This document shows positions 17,175 to 28,658 of a stretch of 64,000 nt of DNA, piece after piece (position 1 is the stretch's first letter; each line of letters opens with the position of its first letter). Source of the DNA: Curtobacterium sp. BH-2-1-1 (lineage in GTDB: Bacteria; Actinomycetota; Actinomycetes; Actinomycetales; Microbacteriaceae); assembly GCF_001806325.1 (NCBI RefSeq), contig NZ_CP017580.1:3472001-3536000 (forward strand), written 5' to 3'. The notes beneath the pieces were generated by a model that was not told the DNA's origin, made no database searches, and worked only from the letters and a program-made list of their open reading frames with translations. The position numbers and the translations under genes are program-made.

Positions 17175-17698
17175 GCCGCGCGCGGCGCCGCCGAGTCTCG
17201 CCTCAGCGGACAGTTTCGCGCCGCGGCTGCGCGAGTTCTGTCCGCGAGGCCGAGTCTCGGCGCCGCCGTGCGGCGCGACCTCACGCGCCTGGCGACACGT
17301 CGCGCGGCGCTGGCGCCGTGACGTGTCGCCAGCCGCGTGAGGTCGCAGCGCGGTCGGGTGGTCGGGGGCGGTGCTCGTCCCGATGGGTGGACGGGAGGCG
17401 CGGTGCGGGGCCGGCGCGCGCCTCCCGTCCGCGTGCTCACGCGCTGGGCGACAGTTCACGCGGCGAGGGCCCCGTGAACTGTCGCCTGGCGGGAAAAGCC
17501 GGGTGACCGGGCCGCGCGCGAGGGCGAGTCTCGGCTGGGCGGACGGTTTCGCGCCGCGGCGGCGCGAGAACTGTCCGCGGGGCCGAGTCTCGGCGTCCGC
17601 CGCGGCGCGGCCGCGTGCTCACGCGGTGGGCGACAGTTCACGCGGCGAGAGCCCCGTGAACTGTCGCCCAGCTCGAAAAGCCGCGCCGCGCCGCGCGC
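17175..17698. repeat. Palindrome-rich patch between convergent parE and parC
   Basis: No gene is supported here. The patch holds six hairpin units. Unit U1 (about 17191-17262; GCGGACAG arms plus GCCGAGTCTCGGC) recurs as U1' (about 17523-17595). U2 is a long hairpin with CCTCACGCG / CGCGTGAGG ends and GGCGACACGTC inner arms (about 17279-17340). The GGAGGCGCG family hairpin lies at 17389-17430. Unit U3 (about 17431-17500; CGACAGTTCACG / CGTGAACTGTCG) recurs 182 bp on as U3' (about 17613-17682). The arms probably stop transcription from both sides. Confidence 0.8.
17389..17430. repeat. Copy of the GGAGGCGCG hairpin family
   Basis: GGACGGGAGGCGCG and CGCGCCTCCCGTCC form 14-bp arms with a 14-base loop, inside the parE-parC patch. 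Confidence 0.75.
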
Positions 17699-20185
17699 CT
17701 ACGCCTCGCCGGCGGTGCCGTCGAGCGCCGCCGCACTCCCACCGATCGAGTCGATCACGGCGTCGAGCGGCGCCCCCGACCCGTCGCGCTTCGACAGCCA
17801 GTCCGGCAGCGTCCGGGCAGCGCCGTCCGACCCGACCGCGTGCGGGGGAGCGATGCCCGCCCACGCCACCGTCAGGCCGTCCTCGCCCTTGAGGAACGCG
17901 TGCGCCCGGACACCCTGGGTCGCACGGCCCTTCGCCGGGAACTCCGACAGGGCCGAGACCTTGGCGCGGCCGGTGTCGGTGCCGGGCAGGGCCGAGGACG
18001 ACGCCGAGACGGTCGCGACCACGGCGTCGTCGGAGCGGGCGACAGACCCGAACCAGATCGCCGAGGCACCCGCTGCGAGGGCCACGCCGGCGACCCCACC
18101 GGCGGGGAGGCCCTGCGCACGGACGCCGGACGCCGGGAACCGCAGCAGCTGCGCGTTCGAGGTGATGAACACCAGGTCGTCCGACTCGGGCGCCTGGGCG
18201 GCACCGACGACCGCGTCGCCGGGCTTCAGCCCGATGGCGGGGAACTCGGGCTTGTCCGGCCAGGCTCCGGGCACGACGCGCTTCACGACGCCCTGCACGG
18301 TGCCGATGGCGAGCGAGTCCGACGAGGCGCCGGAGAGGTCGACGAGGGCGACCACGGTCTCGCCGCGGGCGATGCCGAGGAAGTCCGTCACGCGGACGCC
18401 GGCGTCGAGCCGGACCGCGGCTGGCGGCACGGCGGGGACGTCGACGGGGGAGAGCCGGATCACGCGCCCGGTCGAGGTGAGCGCCCCGACCTGCCCACGC
18501 ACCGAACTGACGACCGACGAACGGACGGCGTCGTGCTTGGACCGCTTCGGCACCCGGACGATGCCGAGCTCGGACGTCGGGATGTCGACGCGGATGAGCC
18601 GCCCGGTGGTCGAGAGCAGCACGCGGCACGGGGAGTCGGCGATCTGCAGGGACTCCGGGTCGACCGCGGCCTTGCGACCACCCTTGACCGGGGCGTCGGC
18701 CTCGGTGAGCAGGGTCCGGCGCGGCGTCGCGAACCGGTCGGACACCTCGGTGAGCTCGAGCGCGACCTGGGCACGGAGCCGCTCGTCGGACGCGAGCAGT
18801 TCCTCGAGCGCGGCGATGTCGGCGAGCAGCTGGTCGCGCTCGCCCTCGAGCTCGAGGCGTGAGAACTTCGTCAGGCGCCGGAGCCGCAGTTCGAGGATGT
18901 ACTCGGCCTGCACCTCGGACAGGTCGAACACCGTCTGCAGGCGGGAGCGCGCGGCCTCGGAGTCGTCCGAGGAGCGGATGACCTCGATGACCTCGTCGAT
19001 GTCGAGGATCGCGATCAGCAACCCCTCGACCAGGTGCAGTCGCTCCTTCTTGCGTGCGAGACGGTACTGCGACCGACGTGTGACGACCGAGAGCCGGTGC
19101 TGCACGTAGACGTCGAGCAGCTCGCGCAGCCCGAGGGTCTTGGGCGATCCGCCGACCAGCGCGACGTTGTTGATGCCGAAGCCGTCCTCGAGCGGGGTGT
19201 GCTTGTACAGCTGTTCGAGCACGGCGGTCGGGTTGAAGCCGCTCTTGATGCCGATGACGAGCCGGAGCCCGTGGTTGCGGTCGGTCAGGTCGTTCACGTC
19301 GGAGATGCCGACGAGCTTCTTCGACTGGACGCCGTCCTTGATCTTCTCGATCACGCGTTCCGGGCCGACCAGGTACGGCAGCTCGGTGACCACGAGGCCG
19401 ACCTTGCGCGGGGTGAGGTTCTCGACGCTCACCTTCGCGCGCGTCCGGAACGAGCCGCGACCGCTGGCGTAGGCGTCGCGCACGCCGGAGAGCCCGACGA
19501 TGGTGCCGCCGGAGGGCAGGTCGGGGCCCGGCACGAACTCCATCAGCTCGTCGAGCGTCGCCTGCGGGTTCATGAGCAGGTGCTTCGCCGCCTCGACCAC
19601 CTCGCCGAGGTTGTGCGGCGCCATGTTCGTCGCCATGCCGACCGCGATGCCCGACGCGCCGTTGACGAGCAGGTTCGGGAAGGCCGCGGGCAGCACGCCC
19701 GGCTGCATGATCTGGTTGTCGTAGTTCGGGACGAAGTCGACGACGTCCTCGCCCAGGCCCTCGGTCATGGCCATCGACGGCTCGGCGAGGCGGGCCTCGG
19801 TGTATCGGGCGGCCGCGGGACCGTCGTCGAGCGAGCCGAAGTTGCCGTGTCCGTCGACGAGCGGCACGCGCATCGTGAACGGCTGCGCCATGCGCACGAG
19901 GGCGTCGTAGATCGCGCCGTCGCCGTGCGGGTGCAGCTTGCCCATCACCTCGCCGGTGACGCGGGCGCTCTTCACGTGGCCGCGGTCGGGCCGGAGCCCC
20001 ATCTCTGCCATCTGGTAGAGGATGCGCCGCTGCACGGGCTTCAGGCCGTCGCGTGCGTCGGGGAGTGCCCGTGAGTAGATGACGGAGTACGCGTACTCGA
20101 GGAAGGAGCCCTGCATCTCCTCGGAGACGTCGACGTCCTCGATGCGTTCACCGTCGGGCAGGCCGACTGCTTCCGTGCGTGCCAT
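17699..20185 (-). CDS. parC: DNA topoisomerase IV subunit A-like (ParC/GyrA family)
   Basis: DNA-cleaving subunit of the type IIA topoisomerase partnered with ParE. The 828-aa protein carries the winged-helix/tower region with [17 protein letters not shown], the catalytic tyrosine in AARYTEARL, and [18 protein letters not shown] coiled coil near residues 370-470 is followed by the C-terminal beta-pinwheel. The canonical GyrA box (QRRGGKG) was not seen in the pinwheel, which favours ParC. ATG with AGAAGGG ribosome-binding site, chosen over an in-frame start 12 codons upstream. A TACGCT -10 at 20221-20226 would give a leader of about 29 nt that overlaps the divergent phosphodiesterase gene. Confidence 0.92.
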   Translation of the reverse strand: MARTEAVGLPDGERIEDVDVSEEMQGSFLEYAYSVIYSRALPDARDGLKPVQRRILYQMAEMGLRPDRGHVKSARVTGEVMGKLHPHGDGAIYDALVRMAQPFTMRVPLVDGHGNFGSLDDGPAAARYTEARLAEPSMAMTEGLGEDVVDFVPNYDNQIMQPGVLPAAFPNLLVNGASGIAVGMATNMAPHNLGEVVEAAKHLLMNPQATLDELMEFVPGPDLPSGGTIVGLSGVRDAYASGRGSFRTRAKVSVENLTPRKVGLVVTELPYLVGPERVIEKIKDGVQSKKLVGISDVNDLTDRNHGLRLVIGIKSGFNPTAVLEQLYKHTPLEDGFGINNVALVGGSPKTLGLRELLDVYVQHRLSVVTRRSQYRLARKKERLHLVEGLLIAILDIDEVIEVIRSSDDSEAARSRLQTVFDLSEVQAEYILELRLRRLTKFSRLELEGERDQLLADIAALEELLASDERLRAQVALELTEVSDRFATPRRTLLTEADAPVKGGRKAAVDPESLQIADSPCRVLLSTTGRLIRVDIPTSELGIVRVPKRSKHDAVRSSVVSSVRGQVGALTSTGRVIRLSPVDVPAVPPAAVRLDAGVRVTDFLGIARGETVVALVDLSGASSDSLAIGTVQGVVKRVVPGAWPDKPEFPAIGLKPGDAVVGAAQAPESDDLVFITSNAQLLRFPASGVRAQGLPAGGVAGVALAAGASAIWFGSVARSDDAVVATVSASSSALPGTDTGRAKVSALSEFPAKGRATQGVRAHAFLKGEDGLTVAWAGIAPPHAVGSDGAARTLPDWLSKRDGSGAPLDAVIDSIGGSAAALDGTAGEA

Positions 20186-20211
20186 GGCACCCTTCTGCGA
20201 GACTGGGGGAG

Positions 20212-21363
20212 ATGGGAACAAGCGTACCGACGGCCCCCGACGCCACCGCGAACCTCGCCGACGTCTTCCCGAGTTGCCTCGTCGCGCTCGGCGCTGCGGA
20301 CGACGCCTGGTTGCGTTCCACCGGACTGGAGGCGCGGATCACCCTCCGCCCCGCCCGTTCCGCGATCGTCGTGCTGGTCGACGGCCTCGGTGCCGGCGCG
20401 CTGGCAGCGCGCGCCGGACACGCCCGCTGGCTCGCCGCGGGCAAGAAGCGACTGCGCAGCGGCTTCCCGACGACGACGGCGGCCGCACTGAGCACGCTGA
20501 CGACCGGTCGGTCGCCCGGCACCCACGGCGTGGTCGGGTACAGCGGCTGGAACCCCGACACCGGCCGGGTGATGAACCTGCTGAGCGGCTGGGACGACGA
20601 GGTCCCGAAAGACTGGTTCCTCGCCCGCACGCTGTTCACCGAGGCGCCGGCACTCGGCGTCGACCCGGTGGTGGTCGGGCCCGCCCGGTACCGCTCCTCA
20701 GGGATGACCGCGAACGTCCTCGGCGGGGCGCGCTACGTCCCGGCCGACTCGATCCCGCAGCGCGTCGACGCCGCCCTCGCCGAGACCGCGACGGGTCGCT
20801 CGCTCGTGTACCTCTACGTCCCGGAGCTCGACTCGATCGGGCACAAGCACGGCTGGCAGTCCGACCGGTGGACCGCGGCGCTCGAACTCCTCGACGGCGA
20901 ACTCGCTCGGCTCGAGGGCCGTGCCGCCGCCGACGTCGGGATCGTCGTGACGGCCGACCACGGCGTGCTCGACGTCCCCGATCACGCGAACATCGCGCTC
21001 GACCCGCTCCTGCTGACCGACGTCGTGGGGGTCGCCGGCGACCCGCGCTGCCGGCAGTTCACGGTCGCACCGGGCACCGACGTCCGCTCCCTCGTCGGGC
21101 AGTTCCGGGCGCGCTACGGCAAGAAGACGTACGTCGCGAGCCGTGACGAGGCGATCGCCGCCGGCTGGTTCGGCGCCGTCTCTGACGAGGTCGTCCCGCG
21201 CATCGGGGACGTCGTGCTCGTGGCACGGGGGTCCTGGGCGTTCAACGACGACCGGGCCCTGCGCGACGGCGAGTCACCGAAGCGCATGGTCGGCCAGCAC
21301 GGTGCGATGACCGACGAGGAGACCATGGTGCCGCTGCGCCTCGCCGGGGCGTTCGCGCAGTAG
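20212..21363 (+). CDS. Type I phosphodiesterase / nucleotide pyrophosphatase family (alkaline phosphatase fold)
   Basis: A 383-aa cytoplasmic-looking member of the alkaline phosphatase superfamily. [12 protein letters not shown] supplies the first metal-binding Asp, [15 protein letters not shown] the nucleophilic Thr, SIGHKHG and [10 protein letters not shown] the second-site Asp/His residues, and [10 protein letters not shown] the last His. No signal peptide is visible. The substrate is not identifiable. ATG follows GGGGGAG closely; a weak -10 (GAGACT, 20199-20204) would make it leaderless. Only 26 bp separates its start from that of divergent parC, and the 3' end nearly meets convergent sepH. 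Confidence 0.88.
   Translation: MGTSVPTAPDATANLADVFPSCLVALGAADDAWLRSTGLEARITLRPARSAIVVLVDGLGAGALAARAGHARWLAAGKKRLRSGFPTTTAAALSTLTTGRSPGTHGVVGYSGWNPDTGRVMNLLSGWDDEVPKDWFLARTLFTEAPALGVDPVVVGPARYRSSGMTANVLGGARYVPADSIPQRVDAALAETATGRSLVYLYVPELDSIGHKHGWQSDRWTAALELLDGELARLEGRAAADVGIVVTADHGVLDVPDHANIALDPLLLTDVVGVAGDPRCRQFTVAPGTDVRSLVGQFRARYGKKTYVASRDEAIAAGWFGAVSDEVVPRIGDVVLVARGSWAFNDDRALRDGESPKRMVGQHGAMTDEETMVPLRLAGAFAQ
20221..20226 (-). promoter_or_regulatory. Putative -10 box (TACGCT) of parC
   Basis: Minus-strand TACGCT lying within the first codons of the divergent phosphodiesterase gene. Predicted leader of about 29 nt includes AGAAGGG before the parC ATG. Confidence 0.45.
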
Positions 21364-21387
21364 CACGAGCCCGATGGCGCCCGGGGA

Positions 21388-22413
21388 TCAGGCCGGGTCG
21401 TCGTCCGGCCGGGTCCCGAAGACGATCTCGTCCCAGCTCGGCATCGACCGTCGGTTCCGCTTCTTGCGGTCCTGTCGCCCGGCCTCGGCCTCGGGGGCGG
21501 AGGTGGGTCGGGCGTCCGGCTGCGGCGCGGTGTCCGACGAGTCCTCGAACCCCTGCAGCGGGATGTCGACGACGCTGATCGAGGTCCGTCGTCCGTCGTC
21601 CTGCGGCTGTTCGCCGAAGGCCGCGGCCTCGCGCTCGCCACGGCGGCGGCGGAGCGCCTCGAGCAGGTCGGCGGTCTCGTTGCCGGGGGCGCGTTCCTCG
21701 ACGGCGGCTCCGATGCGGGGGAGCGGCGCGCGGAGCGGACGCTCCTGCACCTCGGGGTTCGTGACGTCCTCGTCGGGCTCGTCGACCCGGAACGCGCCGG
21801 AGTCGAACCGCGTCCCGTCGGTGTCCTGGTGGTCGTTCTCGACCGCACGGAGGCGCGGCGCGATGCCCTCGTCCTCGGTGTGCGAGAGCCGGTGCGCGTC
21901 GCCGTTGTCGGGCGTCAGCGTCGACGTCTTCGGGTCGAAGCGCCACTGTGCGTCGTGCTCGACCTCGGCGGCCGTGTAGTGCACGCGGACCTGCCAGCCG
22001 CTCTCGACGTGCTTCCACGACGCCCAGGCGATCCCGCTGGCCTCGCCCGCCTCGAGCTTGGCGGTGATCGCCTCGCCGAAGGTGTCGGGCGACTCGTCGT
22101 CGACCGGGGTGACCGGCACGCGGTGCGCGGCGTCGAGGATGAAGGCACGCTCGGCGAGGACGGGGCCCTCGAAGCGCCGCACGTACTCGACGTCGACGTC
22201 GAGCGCCAGGGCGACCTCGGCGGCGTCGGCACCGCCGCGGATCCGCGCCTGCACGTCCTTCGGGGACACGCGCTTGTGCGGACCGGACTCGGGGTTCGCC
22301 TGCCGGACCTGACCGGGCAGCGACGAGGTGACGGGCAGTCGGAACTCGGTCCCGCCGTCGGTCGCGAGCAGGAGTGCCCCGGACTCCACCCCGATGACTC
22401 TCACGTCTTGCAT
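21388..22413 (-). CDS. sepH: Septation protein SepH
   Basis: Actinobacterial cell-division protein that binds FtsZ. The 341-aa product has the conserved N-terminal DUF3071 domain (residues 1-165; MQDVRVIGVESGALLLAT, a helix-turn-helix-like core GGADAAEVALALDVDVEYVRRFEG), a long acidic disordered middle, and the short conserved C-terminal element KKRNRRSMPSWDEIVFG seen in SepH proteins. ATG with GGAAGGCGG ribosome-binding site; the upstream extension of the frame is not used. Divergent from DUF4193, in the usual actinobacterial neighbourhood with dut and parC. Confidence 0.92.
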   Translation of the reverse strand: MQDVRVIGVESGALLLATDGGTEFRLPVTSSLPGQVRQANPESGPHKRVSPKDVQARIRGGADAAEVALALDVDVEYVRRFEGPVLAERAFILDAAHRVPVTPVDDESPDTFGEAITAKLEAGEASGIAWASWKHVESGWQVRVHYTAAEVEHDAQWRFDPKTSTLTPDNGDAHRLSHTEDEGIAPRLRAVENDHQDTDGTRFDSGAFRVDEPDEDVTNPEVQERPLRAPLPRIGAAVEERAPGNETADLLEALRRRRGEREAAAFGEQPQDDGRRTSISVVDIPLQGFEDSSDTAPQPDARPTSAPEAEAGRQDRKKRNRRSMPSWDEIVFGTRPDDDPA

Positions 22414-22672
22414 GGTTCCGCCTTCCGAGCGTCGCGTACGGTCGTGCCTCGTACCCCGTGAGTATGCAGCCGTCCGGACCCGATCCCGCGGAGGCGCACG
22501 GGCGTGCCGTGGACTCCCGTGCGAGCGTTTCCGGACAGCGGGAATGGACGGGCGGGCACACGGGTTGCAGCGCCAGAACGACCCGCCGGAGACTTCGGTT
22601 TGCGCTCTGGCGAGACGTGGTGCAAACTGTCGCCGCCGATCACCGGCGACGACCTCTCGATACGAGAAATGG

Positions 22673-22978
22673 ATGGGCATGGCCACCGATTACGACGCCC
22701 CCCGGAAGACCGACGACAACTCCGACTCGGAGTCGATCGAGGCCCTCAAGGAGCGCGTTCCCGACAAGATGTCGGGGGTCGTCGACGATGATTCCGACAA
22801 CCCCGGCAGCTTCGAGCTCGCCGGACAGGACCTCAGCGACGTCGACCTCGACGTCGTCGTGCTCCCGCCCCAGGTCGACGAGTTCACCTGCGTCGAGTGC
22901 TTCCTCGTGAAGCACCGCTCGCAGCTCGACCACGAGTCGAAGCTCGGCCCGGTCTGCGCGGAGTGCGCGGCGCTCTAG
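22673..22978 (+). CDS. DUF4193 family protein
   Basis: A 101-aa acidic protein. Near the C-terminus CVECF and CAEC form a four-cysteine ribbon; the middle (SGVVDDDSDNPGSFELAG, LSDVDLDVVVLP) is typical of DUF4193. Function is unknown, but the family is widespread in actinobacteria beside dut, DUF3093 and sepH. Two in-frame ATGs (22673 and 22679) are possible. A TACGAG sequence six bases before 22673 resembles the -10 boxes of the leaderless genes in this window, so the first is kept. Confidence 0.88.
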   Translation: MGMATDYDAPRKTDDNSDSESIEALKERVPDKMSGVVDDDSDNPGSFELAGQDLSDVDLDVVVLPPQVDEFTCVECFLVKHRSQLDHESKLGPVCAECAAL

Positions 22979-22992
22979 GGAACGCACGAAAC

Positions 22993-23030
22993 CAGAACGG
23001 CCCGTCACCGCGAGGTGACGGGCCGTTCTG
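22993..23030. terminator. Terminator hairpin after DUF4193
   Basis: A perfect 17-bp stem (CAGAACGGCCCGTCACC and complement) with a GCGA tetraloop, 15 bp past the stop codon. Confidence 0.85.
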
Positions 23031-23065
23031 CGTGCGCTGGGCGGGCAGACGTGCGCCGTGCCGGA

Positions 23066-23101
23066 CAGGAGGCGCGGGTCGGGCCCGCACCGCGCCTCCT
23101 G
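23066..23101. repeat. Copy of the GGAGGCGCG hairpin family
   Basis: CAGGAGGCGCGG and CCGCGCCTCCTG pair around a 12-base loop, just before the 3' end of the DUF3093 gene. The loop itself contains CGGGCCCG. Confidence 0.75.
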
Positions 23102-23117
23102 GATCGCAGGTGGGGAC

Positions 23118-23549
23118 TCAGGACCGCAGGGCGGCGACGACGGCCGACGGGTTGCGGACGCTGACCAGCCAGTAGGGCGTCGGGTCCGCGGGGTCCTGCA
23201 CCTCGACCTTGACGACCCCGCGCACGTAGCCGCGGAAGAGCGTCCAGGCGCGGGCGTCGAGCTTCGGCCCGCGCTGCGTGGTGGCCTCGGCGCCCTCGTA
23301 GCCCTCGACCTCGCCGACGAGCGTCCGCGGGAGGTGCGCCCGACCGGCGCGGAACTCGGTCTCCGTGACCTCGATGGTCGGAGCCAGCGCCCAGAGCAGC
23401 ACGAGCACGCCGAGGTACATGCCGACCGCCACGAGGACGCCGGCGAGCACGCTGATCGGCAGGAACACGAGGAGGCTGGCGGGGATGACGAGCGCCGTCG
23501 CCAGGTAGAGGACGGGCGGAGCCCACAGTCGTTCGCGGTACAGGGTCAC
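23118..23549 (-). CDS. DUF3093 family membrane protein
   Basis: A 143-aa protein with two adjacent transmembrane helices (about residues 10-30 and 33-55) after YRERLWAPPVLYL, then a soluble C-terminal domain ending in PYWLVSVRNPSAVVAAL. Both features are typical of DUF3093. Function unknown; the gene is divergent from dut in many actinobacteria, as here. The GTG at 23549 is chosen because the longer frame starts inside the promoter of dut; TCGAAT six bases upstream is a plausible, though imperfect, -10 box. Confidence 0.85.
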   Translation of the reverse strand: MTLYRERLWAPPVLYLATALVIPASLLVFLPISVLAGVLVAVGMYLGVLVLLWALAPTIEVTETEFRAGRAHLPRTLVGEVEGYEGAEATTQRGPKLDARAWTLFRGYVRGVVKVEVQDPADPTPYWLVSVRNPSAVVAALRS

Positions 23550-23602
23550 GACACCATTCGACCACGACTCCGGGCAGGTCACGGAACGGTCACGGTCTGC
23601 AC

Positions 23603-23608
23603 TACCCT
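23603..23608 (+). promoter_or_regulatory. -10 box (TACCCT) of dut
   Basis: TACCCT, six bases (CGACAC), then the GTG of dut. Confidence 0.6.
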
Positions 23609-23614
23609 CGACAC

Positions 23615-24106
23615 GTGACCGAACCAGTCGACGTGCTCTGGACCGGGGAGAACGCTCCCGGATACGCCCACCCCGGTGACGCCGGTGCGGACCTCGTCTC
23701 GACCGAGGCGTTCGTCCTGCAGCCCGGCGAGCGTCGGCTCGTGGGCACGGGCCTGAAGATCGCGCTGCCGGACGGGTACGCCGCGTTCGTGGTCCCGCGC
23801 AGCGGTCTCGCCGCCAAGCACGGCATCACGATCGTGAACGCCCCCGGCACCGTCGACGCCGGCTACCGCGGCGAGATCAAGGTCGCGCTGCTCAACACCG
23901 ACCAGGCCGCCGCGCACGAGGTGCACGTCGGCGACCGCATCGCCCAGATGATCGTCATGCCGGTCCCGCGCGTGTCGTTCACCCGCGTCGACGAGCTGCC
24001 CGACAGCGTCCGCGGCCAGGGCGGGTTCGGCTCGTCGGGCTACGGTGACCGGAGCGGTGCCGTCAGCGGCGCCGCGGACAACGCTCAGGAAGGAACGCGC
24101 GCATGA
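23615..24106 (+). CDS. dut: dUTP diphosphatase
   Basis: Hydrolyses dUTP to dUMP and pyrophosphate, keeping uracil out of DNA and feeding thymidylate synthesis. The 163-aa protein has all five trimeric dUTPase motifs: HPGDAGADL, VPRSGLAAKHGI, NAPGTVDAGYRGEI with the catalytic Asp, GDRIAQMIVMPV, and the flexible glycine-rich C-terminal GQGGFGSSGYG. Leaderless GTG start after TACCCT. Its stop overlaps the start of the DUF3710 gene by 4 bp (ATGA). Confidence 0.96.
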   Translation: MTEPVDVLWTGENAPGYAHPGDAGADLVSTEAFVLQPGERRLVGTGLKIALPDGYAAFVVPRSGLAAKHGITIVNAPGTVDAGYRGEIKVALLNTDQAAAHEVHVGDRIAQMIVMPVPRVSFTRVDELPDSVRGQGGFGSSGYGDRSGAVSGAADNAQEGTRA

Positions 24107-24825
24107 AGTTCGGCCGACGCAAGCGTGACGAGGTCGAGGTGGCGGACGCCGTCGCCGACGAGGTCGAGGTGGCCGAGACGACGCCGGAGGTCGACATCGC
24201 GATCGACGCCGACGCCGACCTCGACGAGGTGGACGCCGTCGCGCCGACCGACAAGTCCGCGCCCGAGGACCGTGCCGAGAGCGGCCCGCACGACGAGACC
24301 GAGGCGAACCTGGTCCGTCCGTACGTCGACCTCGGCGGCGTGAAGGTCCTCCCGCGCGAGGGGCTCCACCTGCGGCTCGAGGTGGAGGAGGGCTCGCAGC
24401 GCGTCGTCGCGGTCGGGCTCGACTACGACGAGTCCACGCTGCAGGTGCAGCCGTTCGCCGCACCGCGCTCCACCGGGCTCTGGCACGAGATCCGCTCCCA
24501 GATCGCCGAGCAGATCGAGCGCCAGGGCGGCATCGTGTCCGAGGTCGACGGTCCGTTCGGCCCCGAGCTCCGCGCCCAGGTCCCGGTCGTCTCCGACGGC
24601 ACGGGCGTCACCGACGGGGCCCGCCCCGCGCGGTTCATCGGCGTCGACGGCCCGCGCTGGTTCCTGCGCGGCGTGATCGCCGGCAAGGCCGCCGAGCAGC
24701 CCGACGACGCGGCCGAGATCGAGGACCTGTTCCGCAGCGTCGTCGTGGTCCGCGGGACCACCCCGATGCCGCCGCGCGACCTCATCCCGCTCCACATGCC
24801 GAAGTCGACGCAGTCGGCCATCTGA
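24103..24825 (+). CDS. DUF3710 family protein
   Basis: A 240-aa protein with a basic start (KFGRRKRDE), a highly acidic disordered stretch (residues 10-65), and a conserved beta-rich domain (LVRPYVDLGGVKVLPREG, VDGPRWFLRGVIAGKAA, TPMPPRDLIPLHMP). The family is unassigned but strictly linked to dut in actinobacteria. ATG with AGGAACG ribosome-binding site and ATGA overlap with dut indicate translational coupling. The acidic run would suit a nucleic-acid-mimicking or unstructured linker role; that is only inference. Confidence 0.87.
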   Translation: MKFGRRKRDEVEVADAVADEVEVAETTPEVDIAIDADADLDEVDAVAPTDKSAPEDRAESGPHDETEANLVRPYVDLGGVKVLPREGLHLRLEVEEGSQRVVAVGLDYDESTLQVQPFAAPRSTGLWHEIRSQIAEQIERQGGIVSEVDGPFGPELRAQVPVVSDGTGVTDGARPARFIGVDGPRWFLRGVIAGKAAEQPDDAAEIEDLFRSVVVVRGTTPMPPRDLIPLHMPKSTQSAI

Positions 24826-24850
24826 CCGGCGACCCGAACCAGGAGGCACG

Positions 24851-25603
24851 GTGCCGGACCACGACGACACCACCCGTCCCGAGGCGGACGCGCCCGACGC
24901 GCTGCCCTCGTTCAGCGACCAGATGCGTGCCGCCGTCGCCAACACCGGGCTCGGCAAGGTCGCGCCGGGCGAGGCGCCGTCGGGGCACGCCCTCGTCGCG
25001 GCCATCGGCGGCGTGCGCGGCCTGGTCGAGTCCGTCCTGCCCGGGCTAGCGTTCCTCGTGGTCTACGCGATCACGAAGGAGGTCGTCCCGAGCGTCCTGA
25101 TCCCGGTCGCGATCGGTGTCGTGTTCGTGGTGCTCCGCCTGCTGCAGCGCCAGTCGCTCGTGATGAGCCTCGCGGGGATCCTCGGCGTGGCGATCTCCGC
25201 CGGCCTCGCGCTCATCACCGGGCGGGCCGAGAGCAACTTCATCCCCGGGATCGTCATCAACGCCGTGTGGCTCGTCGGGCTGCTCGTGACGCTGGCGATC
25301 CGGCAGCCGCTCATCGGCCTGGTCGTCGGGTTCCTGCTCCCGCCGAACGAGGACGGCACCCCGCAGGACTGGCGTCGCGACCCGGCGAAGCGCCGTGTTC
25401 TGACCGTTGCCACCTGGCTCTGGGTCGGACTCTTCGCGATCCGGCTCCTCATCGAGGTGCCGCTGTACCTGACCGCCCAGGTCGAACTGCTCGCCGGCAT
25501 CAAGCTCATCACGGGCGTCCCGCTCTACGCCGCCCTGCTCTGGGTGACCTGGCTGCTCGTCCGGACGGTGTTCAAGCGCGAGGGTGACGCCACCCGGGTG
25601 TAG
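24851..25603 (+). CDS. DUF3159 family membrane protein
   Basis: A 250-aa polytopic protein: a soluble N-terminus (PSFSDQMRAAVANTGLG), then about six transmembrane segments between residues 55 and 240, the region between two of them containing RAESNFIPGIVINAVW. DUF3159 family, function unknown, third gene of the dut-DUF3710-DUF3159 operon. GTG start with AGGAGG ribosome-binding site, 25 bp after the DUF3710 gene. Confidence 0.87.
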   Translation: MPDHDDTTRPEADAPDALPSFSDQMRAAVANTGLGKVAPGEAPSGHALVAAIGGVRGLVESVLPGLAFLVVYAITKEVVPSVLIPVAIGVVFVVLRLLQRQSLVMSLAGILGVAISAGLALITGRAESNFIPGIVINAVWLVGLLVTLAIRQPLIGLVVGFLLPPNEDGTPQDWRRDPAKRRVLTVATWLWVGLFAIRLLIEVPLYLTAQVELLAGIKLITGVPLYAALLWVTWLLVRTVFKREGDATRV

Positions 25604-25608
25604 AGTTG

Positions 25609-25622
25609 TCTCGACATCGAGA
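25609..25622. promoter_or_regulatory. Operator-like palindrome in the acnA promoter
   Basis: TCTCGACATCGAGA is a 6-2-6 perfect inverted repeat that abuts and overlaps the GATAAT -10 box of acnA by two bases. A repressor bound there would block the promoter. The regulator is unknown. Confidence 0.55.
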
Positions 25623-25626
25623 TAAT
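25621..25626 (+). promoter_or_regulatory. -10 box (GATAAT) of acnA
   Basis: GATAAT is an unusually AT-rich hexamer in this DNA, giving a leader of about 100 nt to the acnA GTG. Confidence 0.55.
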
Positions 25627-25628
25627 TC

Positions 25629-25654
25629 CCCGCAGCCCTTCCCGGGCTGGCGGG
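25629..25654 (+). terminator. Hairpin between DUF3159 and acnA
   Basis: CCCGC-AGCCC pairs with GGGCT-G-GCGGG (one bulged G), followed by TTTAGG. It can end the dut operon, or act in the acnA leader if transcription starts near 25633. Confidence 0.5.
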
Positions 25655-25732
25655 TTTAGGTTTGCCTTGCTGGTGGGACGCCTCGCGCCCCGCTTGGATG
25701 GGGGCACACCGATCAACCAGGGAGGCGGCACA

Positions 25733-28549
<2,817 letters not shown>

Positions 28550-28561
28550 CGCACCCGTCCG

Positions 28562-28607
28562 ACGGACAGGAGGCGCGGTGCCAGCTGGCACCGCGCCTCC
28601 CGTCCGT
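28562..28607. terminator. Hairpin family copy after acnA
   Basis: Near-perfect 46-nt palindrome (one A-C mismatch) centred on CCAGCTGG, with the same arms as 14597-14642. Lies 12 bp after the acnA stop codon. Confidence 0.85.
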
Positions 28608-28623
28608 TGTCGGGTCACGCGCA

Positions 28624-28629
28624 TAGAGT
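28624..28629 (+). promoter_or_regulatory. -10 box (TAGAGT) of dxs
   Basis: TAGAGT sits 29 bases before the dxs GTG, right after the hairpin. The implied leader of about 20 nt contains AAAGGAG. Confidence 0.5.
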
Positions 28630-28658
28630 GGGCCGACAGCCCCACGAAAGGAGCGCCC

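Noticed and set aside
15057..20185. parE/parC considered as the origin-linked gyrB/gyrA.
   Set aside because: No dnaA, dnaN or recF nearby, the genes are convergent, and the context (sigA, DUF7455, sepH) is that of the second type II topoisomerase.
22673..22684. Leaderless promoter for DUF4193 from TACGAG.
   Set aside because: The last base of the hexamer departs from the pattern, and a second ATG two codons on leaves the start open; kept only as a note in the gene entry.
24842..24857. AGGAGGCACGGTGCCGG before the DUF3159 gene resembles the hairpin-family arm.
   Set aside because: There is no second arm, and it is explained by a ribosome-binding site followed by the GTG start.
25655..25673. 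TTAGGTTTGCCTTGC near acnA resembling half of a DtxR/IdeR iron box.
   Set aside because: Only about 12 of 19 positions fit and the right half site is missing.
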